Of a stretch of DNA of 64,000 nucleotides, positions 37,899 through 50,696 are shown in pieces. Origin of the DNA: JALZKA01 sp963753385. GTDB taxonomy: Bacteria > Actinomycetota > Thermoleophilia > Solirubrobacterales > 70-9. Below the pieces are notes generated by a model that was not told the origin of the DNA, did no database searches, and was given only the letters and a program-made list of their open reading frames with translations. Position numbers and translations under genes: made by a program. The stretch spans positions 806,001 to 870,000 of the forward strand of contig CAVWCC010000008.1 in assembly GCA_963753385.1 (NCBI GenBank), written 5' to 3'. Every line of letters starts with the position of its first letter. Position 1 is the first letter of the stretch.

Positions 37899-38498
37899 TG
37901 CCCCGGCGCAGCGCTCCACCAGCGCCCGGGCGCTGGTATCGGCGAGCGCGTCGAGCCCGGGTCCGTCATCGGATGGAACCTCCTCGAGGGTCTTCCGGGC
38001 CCGCTGGAGTGCGCTGTTCACCGCGGCGACCGTGGTATCGAGCGCGGCCGCGGTCTCGCGGGCCGAGAATCCGAGCGCTGTGCGCATCACGAAGACGGCA
38101 CGCGGCAGGGGGTGAAGACGCTCGAGCGCGACGACGAACGCCCGCTCGACGGTGTCGCGCTGCTCGTGTTCGACCTCGGGCGACCGGGCCTCGGATCCCG
38201 GGATCAAAGGGACGGCGTGGGGATCCGCGCCCTGCTCGTAGTCGATCGGCACGACCGGCTTCCGGCGCTGGATCGCGTCCAGGCACGCGTTGGTCGAGAT
38301 CCGGTAGAGCCACGAGCGGAGCGAGCTGCGGCCCTCGAACTTCGGCAGTCCTCGCCAGGCGCGCAGCAGCGCCTCCTGGAGCGCCTCCTCGGCGTCGTCG
38401 GAGGAGCCGAGCATCCGGTAGCAGTGGGCGTGGAGCTCCCCGCGGAAGGGCTCCACGAGGCGCGTGTACTCGTCGTCGAGCGAGTTGGTGGCCGGCAT
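37845..38498 (-). CDS. ECF sigma factor with shortened C-terminus
   Basis: 217 residues from ATG 38498. Region 2: YTRLVEPFRGELHAHCYRML, SSDDAEEALQEALLRAWRGL and SLRSWLYRISTNACLDAIQR. Region 4: LHPLPRAVFVMRTALGFSAR and ETAAALDTTVAAVNSALQRA. After it the protein continues LVERCAGALRGGDAATVVRL and stops at LADEV, exactly where SnoaL-like C-terminal domains of ECF41/ECF56-type sigma factors begin. The domain is missing, so ligand or anti-sigma-like control would be lost. The stop lies inside the converging endonuclease-like gene. No anti-sigma gene is adjacent. Confidence 0.8.
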   Translation of the reverse strand: MPATNSLDDEYTRLVEPFRGELHAHCYRMLGSSDDAEEALQEALLRAWRGLPKFEGRSSLRSWLYRISTNACLDAIQRRKPVVPIDYEQGADPHAVPLIPGSEARSPEVEHEQRDTVERAFVVALERLHPLPRAVFVMRTALGFSARETAAALDTTVAAVNSALQRARKTLEEVPSDDGPGLDALADTSARALVERCAGALRGGDAATVVRLLADEV

Positions 38499-38602
38499 GC
38501 CGCGATCTTGGGAGCCGCGGCCGCAATGGGAAAGTCCGATCGGTTATGGCGGTGATGCGCGGTCGGCATGGCGTCGTACGCTGAGGGCCGGATAATCGTG
38601 AT

Positions 38603-39826
38603 GTGGACGAAACGGGCAACGTGATCGCCTTTCCGCAGGCAACGGATGCGGTGGAGCTGCGGCATCTGCGTGCGTTCGTCGCGGTCGCGGAGGAGCTCAA
38701 CTTCGGCCGGGCGGCCGACCGGCTGCACATCTCGCAGCCCGCTCTCAGCCGCCAGATTCGGTCGCTCGAGCAGCTCGTGGGCACCGAGCTCCTGCGGCGC
38801 TCGACGCACAAGGTCGAGCTGACGATCGCGGGCGAGGCCCTCCTCGACCGCGCCCGGAAGGTCCTGGGGGACATCGACGAGGCCGTCACTGCCGCGCAGT
38901 CGGTGGGAGGCGAGCTGATCGCCCGGGTCGGGCGCCTCTGGCAGCCGATCGAGGACACCGCCGCCGCCGACCCGGATCTGCAGGCGATGCGAGATGCGTA
39001 CGAGCAGCTCCACAGCCAGTTCCCAATCCCGGAGGGCATGAACGTGCGTCCGGTCAACGCCGGCGGCGTCAATTCCCTGGTCGTGAGCGGCGAGCCGGCG
39101 GCTCCGCCCACGCTCCTGTTCCTCCACGGCGGCGGCTTCGTCCTCGGCTCAGCCTTCGGCTACCGCCCGCTCGCCGGAGCGCTGGCCGCGGCGGCGGAGA
39201 CGGGTGTCCTCGTGCCCGACTTCCGTCTCGCCCCGGAGCATCCGCACCCGGCGGCGCTCGATGACTCGGTCGCCGCCTATCTGTGGCTACTCGAGCAGGG
39301 CGTGGATCCCGCCACCGTCGCGGTTTCCGGTGACTCCGCGGGCGGAGGGATGGCGACGGCGCTGCTGCTCGCGCTCAAGGACCGCGGCCTTCCGCTCCCA
39401 GGCGGAGCGATCCTCATGTGCCCGGCGGTGGACGTCGAGCACAAGCTCGGCGGGACGGACGTCGACCCGGAAATCGCAGCAACACGCGAGATCATGGCCC
39501 ATTTCACGCAGGCGTATCTCGGCGACCACCCACCCGATGACCCCCTCTTCAACCCGCTCTACGCCGACCTGACCGGCTTGCCTCCGCTGATGATCCAGGC
39601 CGCTTCCGGCGACAAGGTAGTCGCCGACGCGTACGCGCTCGACAAGCGCGCGCGAAAGCACGGCGTCTACACGCGGTTCGAGATGTACCCGGTCGAGACG
39701 CACGTCTTCCAGCTGTTCTGGTCGTTCCTTCCTGAGGCCGCAGAAGCGCTCGAGAAGGCCGGCGAGTTCGCGCGTGACATCCGGATCGCCGCAGGTGCCG
39801 AAGGGGGCGCCGAGGCGTCCAGCTAG
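38603..39826 (+). CDS. LysR-type HTH fused to an HSL-family alpha/beta hydrolase
   Basis: One uninterrupted 407-residue frame from GTG 38603. Residues ~17-75 are a LysR winged helix (ELRHLRAFVAVAEELNFGRA, then LHISQPALSRQIRSLEQLVG, FxRS-like RRSTHKVELTIAG), ~76-105 the linker helix. The LysR ligand domain is absent. From ~140 an HSL-type esterase begins: HGGGF (175-179), GDSAGG around Ser245, Asp337 in SGDKVVADAY and His367 in ETHVFQLFW. So DNA binding and hydrolysis (or ligand binding by a hydrolase fold) are in one chain. It could sense an ester or carry out a hydrolase reaction at DNA; both are inference. Divergent from the ECF sigma; the methyltransferase start overlaps its stop. Confidence 0.85.
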   Translation: MDETGNVIAFPQATDAVELRHLRAFVAVAEELNFGRAADRLHISQPALSRQIRSLEQLVGTELLRRSTHKVELTIAGEALLDRARKVLGDIDEAVTAAQSVGGELIARVGRLWQPIEDTAAADPDLQAMRDAYEQLHSQFPIPEGMNVRPVNAGGVNSLVVSGEPAAPPTLLFLHGGGFVLGSAFGYRPLAGALAAAAETGVLVPDFRLAPEHPHPAALDDSVAAYLWLLEQGVDPATVAVSGDSAGGGMATALLLALKDRGLPLPGGAILMCPAVDVEHKLGGTDVDPEIAATREIMAHFTQAYLGDHPPDDPLFNPLYADLTGLPPLMIQAASGDKVVADAYALDKRARKHGVYTRFEMYPVETHVFQLFWSFLPEAAEALEKAGEFARDIRIAAGAEGGAEASS

Positions 39827-40462
39827 TGGGCGCGGACGTCCAGAACCCGGTCTTCGCGCGGCTCTTCGACCGGTTCGCGGCCAAGGACAAGGGCCGCGGC
39901 GAGGACCGGCTCCGCGACGAGCTCGTCGCCGGCCTGGAGGGCCGCGTCGTCGAGGTCGGCCCCGGGAACGGGATCAACTTCAAGCACTTCCCGGCGACCG
40001 TCGAGGAGCTGGTCGCGGTGGAGCCCGAGCCGTACCTGCGCAGGGCCGCTGAGCGGACCGCCGAGGACCTGGCCGTGAACGTCCGCGTCGTCGACGGCAC
40101 CGCGGACGACCTTCCGCTCGAGGCCGGCGCGGTCGATGTCGGTCGTCGTCGCCGGCGTCCTCTGCTCGGTTCCGGACCTGCCTGCCGCGCTGGTCGAGTT
40201 CCGCCGGGTGCTCCGCCAGGGCGGCGAGCTCCGCTTCTACGAGCACGTCCGCTCCGAGCGGCCCGGCTTCGGCCGCTACCAGGACGCTGCGGACCGGATC
40301 TGGCCCCGTCTCATGGGCGGCTGCCACCCGAACCGCGACACGCTGGCGGCGATCCGCGAAGCGGGCTTCCGGGTCGAGCGCGTGCGCGGCTTCGGGTTCC
40401 CGGCGCACGCTCGCGCGTACCCGGTGTTGCCGCGAATCCTGGGGTCGGCGCGGGTCGAGTAG
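39826..40462 (+). CDS. SAM-dependent methyltransferase (class I, UbiE-like)
   Basis: GTG 39826 overlaps the fusion protein's stop by one base. Motif I EGRVVEVGPGNGINFKHFPA, motif II ELVAVEPEPYLRR, VRVVDGTADDLPLEAGAVD and, after one frameshift near 40140 (an extra G in GTCGATGTCGG), VVVAGVLCSVPDLPAALVEF and FRRVLRQGGELRFYEHVRSE, as in small-molecule methyltransferases. C-terminal PVLPRILGSARVE. About 211 residues. Substrate unknown. The close coupling suggests it works with the LysR-hydrolase fusion. Confidence 0.8.
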
Positions 40463-40483
40463 GCGCGCGGCTACGGTTGCGCG

Positions 40484-41458
40484 ATGGACCTCGACGTCGT
40501 CTTCCTCGGCACGGGCGGTTCCGTGCCCACCGCGCGGCGCGCGACCGCGTGCGTGCTCGTGCGCGCCGGAGGCGACCGCCTCCTGATCGACTGCGGCGAG
40601 GGCGCCCAGCGCCAGATGCAGCGCTCCACGGGATTGGTGCAGGTCGACGAGATCTACCTCACGCACTACCACGCCGACCACTACCTCGGCGTCCCCGGGC
40701 TTCTCAAGACATACGACCTGAACGAGCGCGAGGCGCCGCTCCGCGTGTTCGGGCCGCCGGGCCTACGCGACCTGTTCGACGCGATCCAGCGAATCACGGG
40801 CCGCGTCCGCTATCCGGTCGAGCTCGTCGAGCTCCGCGAGGACGAGCCCGTCCGGCACGACACCTACGAGGTCCGCCCGTTCGCGGTCGAGCACCGCGTG
40901 CGTGCCTACGGGTACGCGCTGGTCGAGGACGAGCGCCCCGGACGCTTCGACCCCGACGAGGCAAAACGGCTCGGGGTCGCGGAGGGCCCGGACTTCGCCC
41001 GGCTCCAGGCCGGCGAAACCGTGGACGGCGCCGACGGGCCCGTCGCGTCCGAGCAGGTGGTGGGTGACGCCCGGTCAGGCCGCAAGGTCGTGATCGCGGG
41101 CGACACGGCGCCCTGCGAGATGACCCGGATCGCCGCCCACGAGGCCGAGCTGCTGGTGCACGAGGCGAGCTTCGCCGACGAGGAGCTCGCGCGAGCGGGG
41201 GAGACCGCCCACTCGACCGCGCGCCAGGCCGCACGGCTCGCCCGCGAGGCGCAGGTGAAGGCGCTCGCGCTGGTCCACATCTCCTCGCGCTACCACGTCG
41301 GCGCCGTGCTGGACGAGGCACGGGAGGAGTTCCCCGACGCCTTCGCCCCGCGCGACTTCGACCTCGTCGAGATCCCGTTCCCGGAGCGCGGCGAGCCGCG
41401 GCTGATCGAGAACGGTGCCCGGGAGCGGCCCGAGGCCGAGCCGGCGGTCGAGCCCTAG
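40484..41458 (+). CDS. rnz: Ribonuclease Z
   Basis: 324 residues, intact, from ATG 40484. Zinc motif THYHADHYLG (His61, His63, Asp65, His66) and DLDVVFLGTGGSVPTARRAT are typical of tRNase Z; later VIAGDTAPCEM and LVHEASF supply further metal ligands, and the loop ERPGRFDPDEAKRLGVAEGP is the bacterial exosite segment. Removes 3' trailers from tRNA precursors in the cytoplasm, needed here because the tRNA-Arg has no encoded CCA. The stop overlaps the converging dehalogenase-like gene's stop. Confidence 0.9.
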   Translation: MDLDVVFLGTGGSVPTARRATACVLVRAGGDRLLIDCGEGAQRQMQRSTGLVQVDEIYLTHYHADHYLGVPGLLKTYDLNEREAPLRVFGPPGLRDLFDAIQRITGRVRYPVELVELREDEPVRHDTYEVRPFAVEHRVRAYGYALVEDERPGRFDPDEAKRLGVAEGPDFARLQAGETVDGADGPVASEQVVGDARSGRKVVIAGDTAPCEMTRIAAHEAELLVHEASFADEELARAGETAHSTARQAARLAREAQVKALALVHISSRYHVGAVLDEAREEFPDAFAPRDFDLVEIPFPERGEPRLIENGARERPEAEPAVEP

Positions 41459-42415
41459 CCCAGAGGGGCGGCCAGGTCGGCGATCGCCTGGCCGACTTCG
41501 GAAGCGTGGTCCTCCTGGAGGAAGTGCTCGCGCCGGCAGCATGATCGCGTCCTCCAGGCCGAGCGCCCGCTGGCAGCTCTCGAGCTTGTCGAGCCCGAGC
41601 GCCCGGTCGCGCTCGCCCCAGACGAGGCGTGTCGGGTACGAGCGCGCCCCGAGGCCCTCGTGGAAGAAGCGCTGCTTCTCCTCGGTCAGCTCGAAGCCGC
41701 GCATGATCTTGAGGAACGCTCGCCCGCGGTCCCTGCAGGCGGAGCAGCGCGATGTGCGCGTAGATATCGGAGCGGGGAACCGCCGCGCGGTTCGCCACAC
41801 CCGACCGAATAGAAGATCTCCGAGAACAGGAACCGGGGGCTAGCGCGGAGCCAGACCTCGCCGATGCCCCGGATCGAGAACGGGTGCATCGGCCACGGCC
41901 GGCGGAAGTCGGCCGACGTCGACCAGCGTGTTCAGCACGGTCAGCGAGAGCACCCGGTCGGGGTTTCGGATCGCCCACTCGAACCCGATCGGCCCGCCGA
42001 TGTCGTGGACGACGAGATGGACGCGGTCGAGCCCGAGCGCGTCGATCGCCTCTTCCGTCCACGCCGCGAGTCCCGACCACGAGTAGTCGAAGTCGTCGGG
42101 CCGCTCCGCGAGGCCCGAGGCCGGGGAAGTCGAACGCGGTCGCGCGGAGACCCTGGTCGTCGAGCACCGGGAGGACCTTGCGGTAGAGGAACGAGGAGGT
42201 CGGCACTCCGTGGAGCAGGACGACGTCCGCGCCCTCGCCCGTCCTGGCGCGCGAAGCTCCCGACCCCGCCCGCGTCGAACAGGAAGCCCTGCGGCGCTGT
42301 GGCGGGCGATCGCCTCGTTCACGTCGCGGTCGATCTTGTCGCAGCCGCCCGGGTCGCGGACCGGCCGGTGCGGCATCGGCATGCGACGCTGGGCTCGAGC
42401 CTCGTCCTCAGCCAT
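41455..42415 (-). CDS. Alpha/beta hydrolase, haloalkane dehalogenase-like (frameshifted)
   Basis: ATG 42415. Parts in several frames: SSFLYRKVLPVLDDQGLRAT, FDFPGLGLAERPDDFDYSW, VHLVVHDIGGPIGFEWAIRN with the Asp nucleophile in VHDIGG (haloalkane-dehalogenase style, not Ser), LSLTVLNTLVD, YPTRLVWGERDRALGLDKL and the C-terminal HFLQEDHASEVGQAIADLA with the catalytic His. Frameshifts near 42290, 42235, 42120, 41910, 41800, 41735 and 41540. About 315 residues. Asp as nucleophile fits dehalogenases or epoxide hydrolases; natural substrate unknown. Ends convergent with rnz. Confidence 0.7.
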
Positions 42416-42515
42416 CGGCGCGATCATTGCCGATCGGGCGGCGCGACGTTCCCGCAAGCTGCGGGAAACGCCGCCTGCGCTCGCCGAATCCCCTGCTAGT
42501 CTCGCTGCGTCGGTT

Positions 42516-42546
42516 CCTTTAACCCGGTCCGGAGAGACCAGGAAGG
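42516..42546 (+). promoter_or_regulatory. PyrR-binding leader element
   Basis: CCTTTAAC, CCGGTCCGGAGAGACC and GGAAGG form a stem-loop with the CGGAGA loop sequence typical of PyrR-binding anti-antiterminator RNAs (CCTTT pairs with AAGG). It ends 7 bases before the pyrR start, as in actinobacterial pyr operons where PyrR plus UMP represses translation. A TAGTCT -10-like box lies at ~42497. Confidence 0.85.
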
Positions 42547-42553
42547 GGCGCGA

Positions 42554-43145
42554 GTGCAGACCGCGGAAAAGGTCGTCCTCGACCGTGAGGACCTACGCCG
42601 CACGCTGGTGCGGATCGCGCACGAGATCGTCGAGAAGAACGCGCTCGGAGTCGCTCGCGATCGTCGGCATCCACACCCGCGGAGCGATCCTCGCCGAGCG
42701 CATCCACACGCTGGTGGGCGAGCTCACCGGCGAGAGCATCCCGCTCGGCGACCTGGACATCTCCTTCTACCGCGACGACATCGAGGCCCGGGCGCCCGAC
42801 GCGCAGCCGGTCGTCCTCTCGTCGCACCTCGACTTCGAGCTCGAGGGGCGGACCGTGGTCCTGGTCGACGACGTCCTCTTCACCGGGCGGACGGTGCGAG
42901 CGGCGATCGACGCGCTCTTCGACTACGGGCGCCCGCAGCGGGTGCAGCTCGCGGTCCTCGCCGACCGCGGGCACCGCGAGCTTCCGATCCGCGCCGACTA
43001 CGTGGGCAAGAACCTGCCGACCGCGCGCGACGAGCGGGTCTTCGTGCGGCTCGAGGAGCACGACGAGGTGGACGAGGTCACGATCGGCCTCACCGAGAAG
43101 ACGGCGGCGAACGTCGCGAGAGGAGATGCGGATGAGCGCCTTTAG
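42554..43145 (+). CDS. pyrR: Bifunctional PyrR regulator / uracil phosphoribosyltransferase
   Basis: GTG 42554. QTAEKVVLDREDLRRTLVRI and, after a frameshift near 42645 (extra G in CTCGGAGTCG), LAIVGIHTRGAILAERI, IPLGDLDISFYRDDIEARAP, TVVLVDDVLFTGRTVRAAID (the PRPP-binding VLVDDVLFTGRT loop) and VQLAVLADRGHRELPIRADY. About 196 residues, slightly long but normal. Senses UMP and PRPP and binds the leader RNA just upstream; its own start overlaps the leader, so autoregulation is likely. First gene of the pyr operon. Confidence 0.9.
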
Positions 43146-43187
43146 GCGCGAAACGGACTTGGCCACCCTGGTAAGGGAGGGTATCTG

Positions 43188-44162
43188 ATGAGGCACCTGC
43201 TGGCGATCGAGGACCTCGATCGTGCCGAGATCGAGCGCATCATGGAGCGCGCGGACAGCTTCGCCGAGGTGGGCCGCCGCGACATCAAGAAGGTCCCGAC
43301 CCTGCGCGGGCGGACGGTCGTCTCGCTCTTCTACGAGTCGAGCACGCGCACCAGCGCCTCGTTCGAGCTCGCCGCCAAGCGGCTCTCGGCCGACCTGATC
43401 TCGATCAAGGCGATCGGCTCGTCGGTCGACAAGGGCGAGTCGCTGAAGGACACGATCGCGACGCTCTCGGCCTACGAGCCCGAGGCGATCGTCATCCGCT
43501 CGCCCCACGCCGGCGCCGCGAAGCTCGTCGCCGGCTGGACCGACGCGGGCGTGGTCAACGCCGGGCGACGGCAAGCACGAGCACCCGAGCCAGGCGCTGC
43601 TCGACGTCTACACGCTTGCGCGGCCGCGTCGGCGAGCTCGACGGCAAGCGGATCTGGATCGTCGGCGACGTCCTCCACAGCCGCGTCGCCCGCTCCTGCG
43701 CCCTCGCCTTCCGGCTGATGGGCGCCGAGGTGACCCTGTGCGGGCCGCCGACGCTGATCCCGCGCGACGCCGCCGCGGCGCTCGGCTGCGAGGTCAGCCA
43801 CGACATCTCGGGGCTGGGCGAGGCCGACGTGGTCTACGCCCTGCGGATGCAGCGCGAGCGGATGAGCGAGAGCTTCGTCCCCTCGATCCGCGAGTACGCG
43901 ATGCGCTTCCAGATCGACGGCCGGCGCCTCGGTCCGCGCCAGCTCCTGATGCACCCCGGGCCCGTGAACCGCGGGGTGGAGCTCGCCCCGGATGTCATCG
44001 ACGGCCCCAACTCGCTGATCACCGAGCAGGTGCGAAGCGGGCTGGTCGTGCGGATGGCGATCCTCTACGAGCTGCTCGCCGGGCAGCGAGCGCCCGCGCG
44101 GCGCCCGCGCCCCGGACGACGCGGAGCTGCCCGCGCCGACGCCCATCGGGGAGCCCGCGTGA
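43188..44162 (+). CDS. pyrB: Aspartate carbamoyltransferase catalytic subunit
   Basis: ATG 43188. The carbamoyl phosphate loop is YESSTRTSASFELAAKRL. After a shift near 43563 (extra G in GCCGGGCGAC) comes HEHPSQALLDVYTL, then after a shift near 43613 GELDGKRIWIVGDVLHSRVA and RQLLMHPGPVNRGVELAPD. A third shift near 44085 leads to the stop at 44162. About 324 residues, normal. Catalyses the committed step, carbamoyl phosphate + aspartate to carbamoylaspartate. No pyrI is present. Start of pyrC overlaps (GTGA). Confidence 0.92.
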
Positions 44163-45522
44163 CCGCCCGATCTCGAGCGCTCGACTGGCGCGGCGCCGAG
44201 GCCGCGCCCGAGCGCGACCTGATCCTGCGCTCGGCGACCGTGCTCGACCCGCGGGCCGGGATCGAGGGCCCGCACGACGTCGTGATCCGCGAGGGCAAGG
44301 TGGCCGAGCTCGCGGCGCCCGGCGCGGGCAACGCCCAGGACGCCGAGGTCGTCGAGGCCGAGGGGCTGCACGCCGTGCCGGCCTTCTTCGACCCGCACGT
44401 CCACCTGCGCACGCCGGGGCGCGAGGACAAGGAGGACATCGAGACAGGAACCCGCGCCGCCGCCGCCGGCGGGCTACTGCGGCGTGCTCGCGATGGCGAA
44501 CACCGACCCGCCGGTGGACACGCCCGCCGCGATCGAGTCGCTGCGCGAGCGCGCGGGCGACGACGCCTGCCTGCCCACCGGCTTCCTCGCGACCGTCACC
44601 CGCGGGATGGGCGGCGGCGAACTGACCGACATGGCCGAGATCGCAGACGCCGGCGCCGTCGGTTTCTCGGACGACGGCCTCCCGATCCGAAGCCCGCGGG
44701 TGATGCGGCGCGCGCTCCAGTATCAGGCGCTCGCCGGCGCCCAGATCGCGCTCCACGAGGAGGATCCGGAGCCTGTCGGGCGCGGGCGTCATGCACGAGG
44801 GTGAGGTCTCAGCGATTGCTCGGCATGGAGGGGATCCCCTCGGTCTCGGAGTCGACGATGATCGCCCGCGACGCGCGCTCGCCGCCTACGAGAGCGCGCG
44901 GATCCACGTCCAGCACCTCTCGGCGCGCGAGTCGGTCGAGGCCGTCGACGGCGGCAAAGGCCGGCGGGCGTCGCGATCACCTGCGAGGCGACTCCCCATC
45001 ACCTGACGCTGACCGACGAGGAGGTCCGAAGCCTCGACGCGCAGCTTCAAGATGAACCCGCCGCTGCGGAGCCGAGGACGACCGCCAGGCGCTGATCGAG
45101 GCGCTCCGCTCGGGCTTGATCGACTGCATCGCCACCGATCACGCCCCGCACGCGCCGGAGGAGAAGGAGGTGCCCTTCGAGCAGGCGGCGATGGGCGTCA
45201 CCGGCCTGGAGACGGCGTTCGCGGCGATCCACACCGACCTCGTCCTGCCCGGCGTGCTCGATCTCGCGACGGTGGTCGACCGGATGAGCGCCGGGAGCCA
45301 CCGCCTTCGGATTCGAGCTGCCGGGGCTGGCGCCCGGCGCCGAGGCCAACGTCGCGCTGCTCGACCTCGAGGCCGAGTGGGAGCCGGGGGTCGACGGCTG
45401 GGAGAGCCGCTCCGCCAACTCCTGCTTCGCCGGCCGCAAGCTCACGCGGCCGGCCGCTGATGACCGTGGTGGCCGGGCAGGTCGCCTACCGGCAGCGGAG
45501 CTTCGCCATGGGAGTCGCGTGA
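44159..45522 (+). CDS. pyrC: Dihydroorotase
   Basis: GTG 44159. Metal-binding HVH in FFDPHVHLRTPGREDKEDIE, then GGYCGVLAMANTDPPVDTPA after a shift near 44470, HEEDPELSGAGVMHEGEV, HVQHLSARESVEAVDGGK, ITCEATPHHLTLTDEE and CIATDHAPHAPEEKEVPFEQ with the catalytic TDHAPH. Frameshifts near 44772, 44812, 44875, 44960, 45048, 45300 and 45450. About 450 residues, class I-type. Converts carbamoylaspartate to dihydroorotate. Its stop overlaps carA (GTGA). Confidence 0.9.
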
Positions 45523-46643
45523 GCTTGAGCGACGGCTACGTCCTGCTCGAGGACGGGACGCGGCTCGACGGCGAGCTCTGCGGCGCGGAGGCGCGACGCG
45601 GTCACCGGCGAGGTCGTCTTCAACACCTCGATGACCGGCTACCAGGAGGCGATGACCGATCCCTCCTACGCCGGCCAGCTGATCACCTTCACCTACCCGA
45701 TGATCGGGAACTACGGCGTCGCCGCCGAGCGCGATGGAGTCCGACCGGATCCACGCCCGCGCCGCGATCATGCGCGACGCCCGCAACTCCGAGGACGCCG
45801 CCACCGCCGAGGGCGGCTGGCTCGACTGGCTGCGCGACTGCGGCGTCACCGCGATCACCGGCGTCGACACCCGCGCGCTCGTGCGCCACATCCGCGACGA
45901 GGGCGCGATGCGGGGCGGCGTGTTCTCCGCCGCGGTCGCCGACGCCGAGGCGCGCGAGCGGATCGCCGCCGAGCCGTCGATGGAGGGCGCCGACCTCGCC
46001 CGCACGGTGACGCCGGACGAGCCGGTCGAGATCGCGGGCGACGGGCCGCACGTCGTCGCGCTCGACACCGGGATCAAGCTCTCGATCCTCCGCCAGTTCC
46101 GCGAGCGCGGCGCGCGGGTCACGCTGCTGCCCTGCACCGCCACCGTCGCAGGAGGTCCTCGACCGCGATCCCGACCTGGTCTTCCTCGCCAACGGCCCCG
46201 GCGACCCCGCCGCGCTCGACTACGTCGTCGGCGAACGTGCGCGAGGTGGTCGGCAAGAAGCCGGTGGTCGGCATCTGCCTCGGCCACCAGCTGCTGTGCC
46301 GGGCCGTCGGGCTCGAGACCTTCAAGCTCCCGTTCGGCCACCGCGGCGCCAACCACCCGGTCAAGGAGCTCGAGACCGGCCGGATCGAGATCACCTCGCA
46401 GAACCACGGCTTCGCGGTCGCCACGCCCGACGGCGGCGGACAGGATCGAGGGCGACGAGCCAGTCCGCTGGGACACCGACTTCGGCGCCTGCGAGCTCTC
46501 GCACCTGAACCTCTACGACCGCACGGTCGAGGGCCTCGTGCTGAAGGACGTGCCGGCCCGCACCGTCCAGTACCACCCCGAGGCCGGCCCCGGCCCGCAC
46601 GACGCCCGCCACCTGTTCGACGAGTTCCTGGAGCTGGCGCCTG

Positions 46644-46651
<8 letters not shown>
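45519..46651 (+). CDS. carA: Carbamoyl-phosphate synthase small subunit
   Basis: GTG 45519. VVFNTSMTGYQEAMTDPSYA and ITFTYPMIGNYGVA near the N-terminus, then GVTAITGVDTRALVRHIRD, VFLANGPGDPAAL and the amidotransferase core VVGICLGHQLLCRAVGLETF with catalytic Cys in GICLGHQ, KLPFGHRGANHPVKELETG and the His/Glu of VQYHPEAGPGPHD. Frameshifts near 45595, 45732, 46150, 46228 and 46440, all explained by one extra base. About 375 residues. Hydrolyses glutamine and passes ammonia to CarB, whose ATG overlaps. Confidence 0.92.
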
Positions 46652-49807
<3,156 letters not shown>

Positions 49808-49811
<4 letters not shown>

Positions 49812-50696
49812 CGACGCGGGTGCTCGCGCCGCCGGTGCGCCGCGCCTGCGAGGTCGTCGAGCGGCGGGAAACCGGCGGCTACGTCGTGTTCTCGGCCCTC
49901 GACCGCGAGGGCCCTGAGCCCGCCGCCGGGGCAGTTCTACATGCTTGCCGGGGACGGCTGGGGCGCGGACGGCGGGCGACCGTTCCTGCCTCGCGCGTTC
50001 TCCGTCGCGGCTGCCGAGCGCGGGGGAGAGGGGCTGCGCCTCGACTTTCTGGTCGAGGCCGTCGGCCCGGGAACAGAGGCGCTCGCGGCACTCGAGCCGG
50101 GCGACGCGCTCCACCTGCATGGCCCGCTGGGCCGGCCGTTCTCGGATCCGCACGAACTCGTCCCCGGCGCCGCCGGGGCGATCCTCGTGGGCGGGGGAAT
50201 CGGCATCGCGCCGATCGCGATCCTCCGGGAGTCCCTGAGCGACCGCGCCGTCCCCGCGCGCACTCTCCTCGGCTTCCGCGACGAGGCGCATTCCGGAGGC
50301 CTCGAGCTCTTCCGGTGCCAGGAGGTCGGCCTCGCCTACGAGGACGGCGCCTCGGGCCACCGCGGCTACGTGACCGACCTGCTCGAGGTCGCGCTCAAGG
50401 GCGACGACGCCGCCTCGGCGGCCGTCTACGCGTGCGGGCCGCCGGCGATGCTCGAGGCGGTGCGGCTGATCTGCGCCGAGCGCGAGGTGGCAGCCGAGCT
50501 TGCGATGGAGGCGCCGATGGCGTGCGGCTTCGGCGCCTGCTTCGGCTGCGCGGTGCCGCTTGCGGCAGGCGGCTACATGCGGCTTTGCGTCGATGGGCCT
50601 GTGGTTCGCGCAGACGAGGTGGAGACAGCGCTCGTGGCCGGATCGGGACATGAGATGAATGCTCGTTGCTCGTTGCTCGTTGCTCGGAGTCGGCTC
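49808..50696 (+). CDS. pyrK: Dihydroorotate dehydrogenase electron transfer subunit (reads into pyrD)
   Basis: GTG 49808 overlaps carB by 4 bases. PRAFSVAAAERGGEGLRLDF (flavin-binding RxYS-like strand), GDALHLHGPLGRPFS, AILVGGGIGIAPIAILRESL (NAD-binding glycine loop) and AVYACGPPAMLEAVR. The [2Fe-2S] ligands are Cys-x4-Cys-x2-Cys then Cys in MACGFGACFGCAVPLAAGGY and MRLCVDGP. One frameshift near 49930. There is no stop before pyrD: the frame passes through the GCAACGA repeat (inverted) into the PyrD start, producing a fused protein unless an indel hides a stop. Passes electrons from NADH to class 1B PyrD. Confidence 0.87.
50659..50687. repeat. Heptanucleotide tandem repeat TCGTTGC (inverse of GCAACGA) between pyrK and pyrD
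   Basis: Units at 50663, 50670 and 50677; reverse complement of the carB repeat, with similar flanks (CTCAT near the end of both). It encodes MNARCSLLVARSR in the linker between the PyrK and PyrD parts. Confidence 0.85.
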
